From an uncultured Opitutaceae bacterium (lineage in GTDB: Bacteria; Verrucomicrobiota; Verrucomicrobiae; Opitutales; Opitutaceae), in NCBI GenBank assembly GCA_946482625.1, contig CAMLSH010000279.1, positions 1 through 5,623 on the forward strand: a stretch of DNA of 5,623 nt, read 5' to 3'. Numbering within the stretch: the first letter of the stretch is position 1; each line of letters opens with the position of its first letter. Below are positions 5,118 to 5,623 of this stretch, in pieces. Both the position numbers and the translations under genes were made by a program. The notes beneath the pieces are model-generated. The model was not told the DNA's origin and ran no database searches. It saw nothing but the letters and a program-made list of their open reading frames with translations.

Positions 5118-5623
5118 ATGTCCTCACTCCATTCACTCCAAGACCTCCTGGCTGAAGAGCTCAAAGATCTCTACAACGCCGAAACTCAACTGACGAAGGC
5201 GCTGCCCAAGATGGCGCGTGCGGCCTCGAACGAAGATTTGAAACAGGGATTTCTCGATCATCTCGACGAAACCAAAGTCCACGTGGAACGCCTCGCCAAA
5301 GCGTTCAAAGCGCTCGGCCTGCCGGTCAAAGGCAAGACCTGCCATGCGATGAAAGGCCTCATCGAGGAAGGCTCGGAAGCGATCAGCACCAAAGCTCCGG
5401 AAGCGGTGCGCGACGCGCAGCTCATCGGGGCAGCGCAGCGCATCGAGCACTACGAAATCGCCGCGTATGGCACCGCGCGCGCTTTCGCCGAAGCGCTCGG
5501 CGAGACGAAGGTCGTCGATCTCCTCCAAGACACGCTCGATGAGGAAGGTGAGACCAACAAGAAGCTCACTGCGCTCTCCGAGGTCGTGAACGCCGAGGCG
5601 GTGACGGCGGCGGACGCCGACGA
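5118..5623 (+). CDS. DUF892/YciE-like ferritin-like stress protein (3' end cut by window)
   Basis: The 168 complete codons visible encode an almost full-length DUF892 (YciE/YciF-like) protein; family members are usually about 160-190 residues. The family adopts a ferritin-like four-helix bundle and is often induced by osmotic, oxidative or general stress; its biochemical role is not settled. Seen: the family opening LLAEELKDLYNAETQLTKALPKM (10-32, helix 1, with Glu22); helix 2 HLDETKVHVERL (48-59, Glu51 and His55); helix 3 AAQRIEHYEIAAYGTA (105-120, Glu110 and Glu113); and helix 4 LLQDTLDEEGETNKKL (135-150, Glu142/Glu143). These acidic and histidine residues match the expected di-metal site, so metal binding is plausible. 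The tail (about 158-168) is alanine- and acid-rich and runs off the edge. The ATG at 5118 fits the family start, with no clear ribosome binding site. It has a long upstream leader and is probably a separate transcription unit. Confidence 0.93.
   Translation, partial: MSSLHSLQDLLAEELKDLYNAETQLTKALPKMARAASNEDLKQGFLDHLDETKVHVERLAKAFKALGLPVKGKTCHAMKGLIEEGSEAISTKAPEAVRDAQLIGAAQRIEHYEIAAYGTARAFAEALGETKVVDLLQDTLDEEGETNKKLTALSEVVNAEAVTAADAD

Noticed and set aside
4237..5136. Minus-strand open frame of 299 codons across the DUF6766 3' end and the following gap
   Set aside because: It is antisense to a well-supported gene over part of its length, and the rest is arginine-, serine- and threonine-rich with no domain.

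Overview
The window comes from a high-GC bacterial chromosome. The gene set (PhoH next to a 7TM-HD phosphodiesterase, a HIT hydrolase, a duplicated DUF6766-type membrane protein and a DUF892/YciE-like protein), together with strongly GC-biased codon use, would suit a verrucomicrobium of the Opitutaceae type. That assignment is inference from gene content and style; no rRNA or other taxonomic marker is present. No mobile element, CRISPR array, tRNA or rRNA was recognised.

Layout. The left two thirds are transcribed leftwards (minus strand). In transcription order they hold a HIT-family nucleotide hydrolase (3830-3339), a small membrane-anchored protein of unknown function starting 3 bases after the HIT stop (3335-2820), phoH (2718-1732), and a PgpH/YqfF-like 7TM-HD protein that runs off the left edge (1417 to 1). 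The phoH then 7TM-HD order matches the widely conserved phoH-pgpH-ybeY neighbourhood, so ybeY may lie just beyond the left edge. The right third is transcribed rightwards: a four-helix membrane protein made of two similar halves (4014-4685), a 432-base stretch with no recognisable gene, and a DUF892 ferritin-like stress protein (5118 onward) cut by the right edge.

How they may work together. PhoH (an ATPase linked to RNA metabolism), the HD phosphodiesterase (probably degrading cyclic di-AMP) and the HIT hydrolase (probably acting on dinucleoside polyphosphates or nucleotidyl adducts) all fit RNA and nucleotide-signal housekeeping. The two plus-strand genes are both of types often linked to general stress responses, but nothing here proves co-regulation.

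The most notable points are: tandem heptamers just upstream of phoH; an octamer repeated three times in the divergent HIT/DUF6766 promoter region; an AT-richer orphan gene inside the housekeeping cluster; the internal duplication of the DUF6766-type protein; and the lack of a convincing Shine-Dalgarno sequence at all six starts. I found no clear evidence of an entirely new system. The long plus-strand open frames opposite pgpH and phoH are GC-driven shadows.
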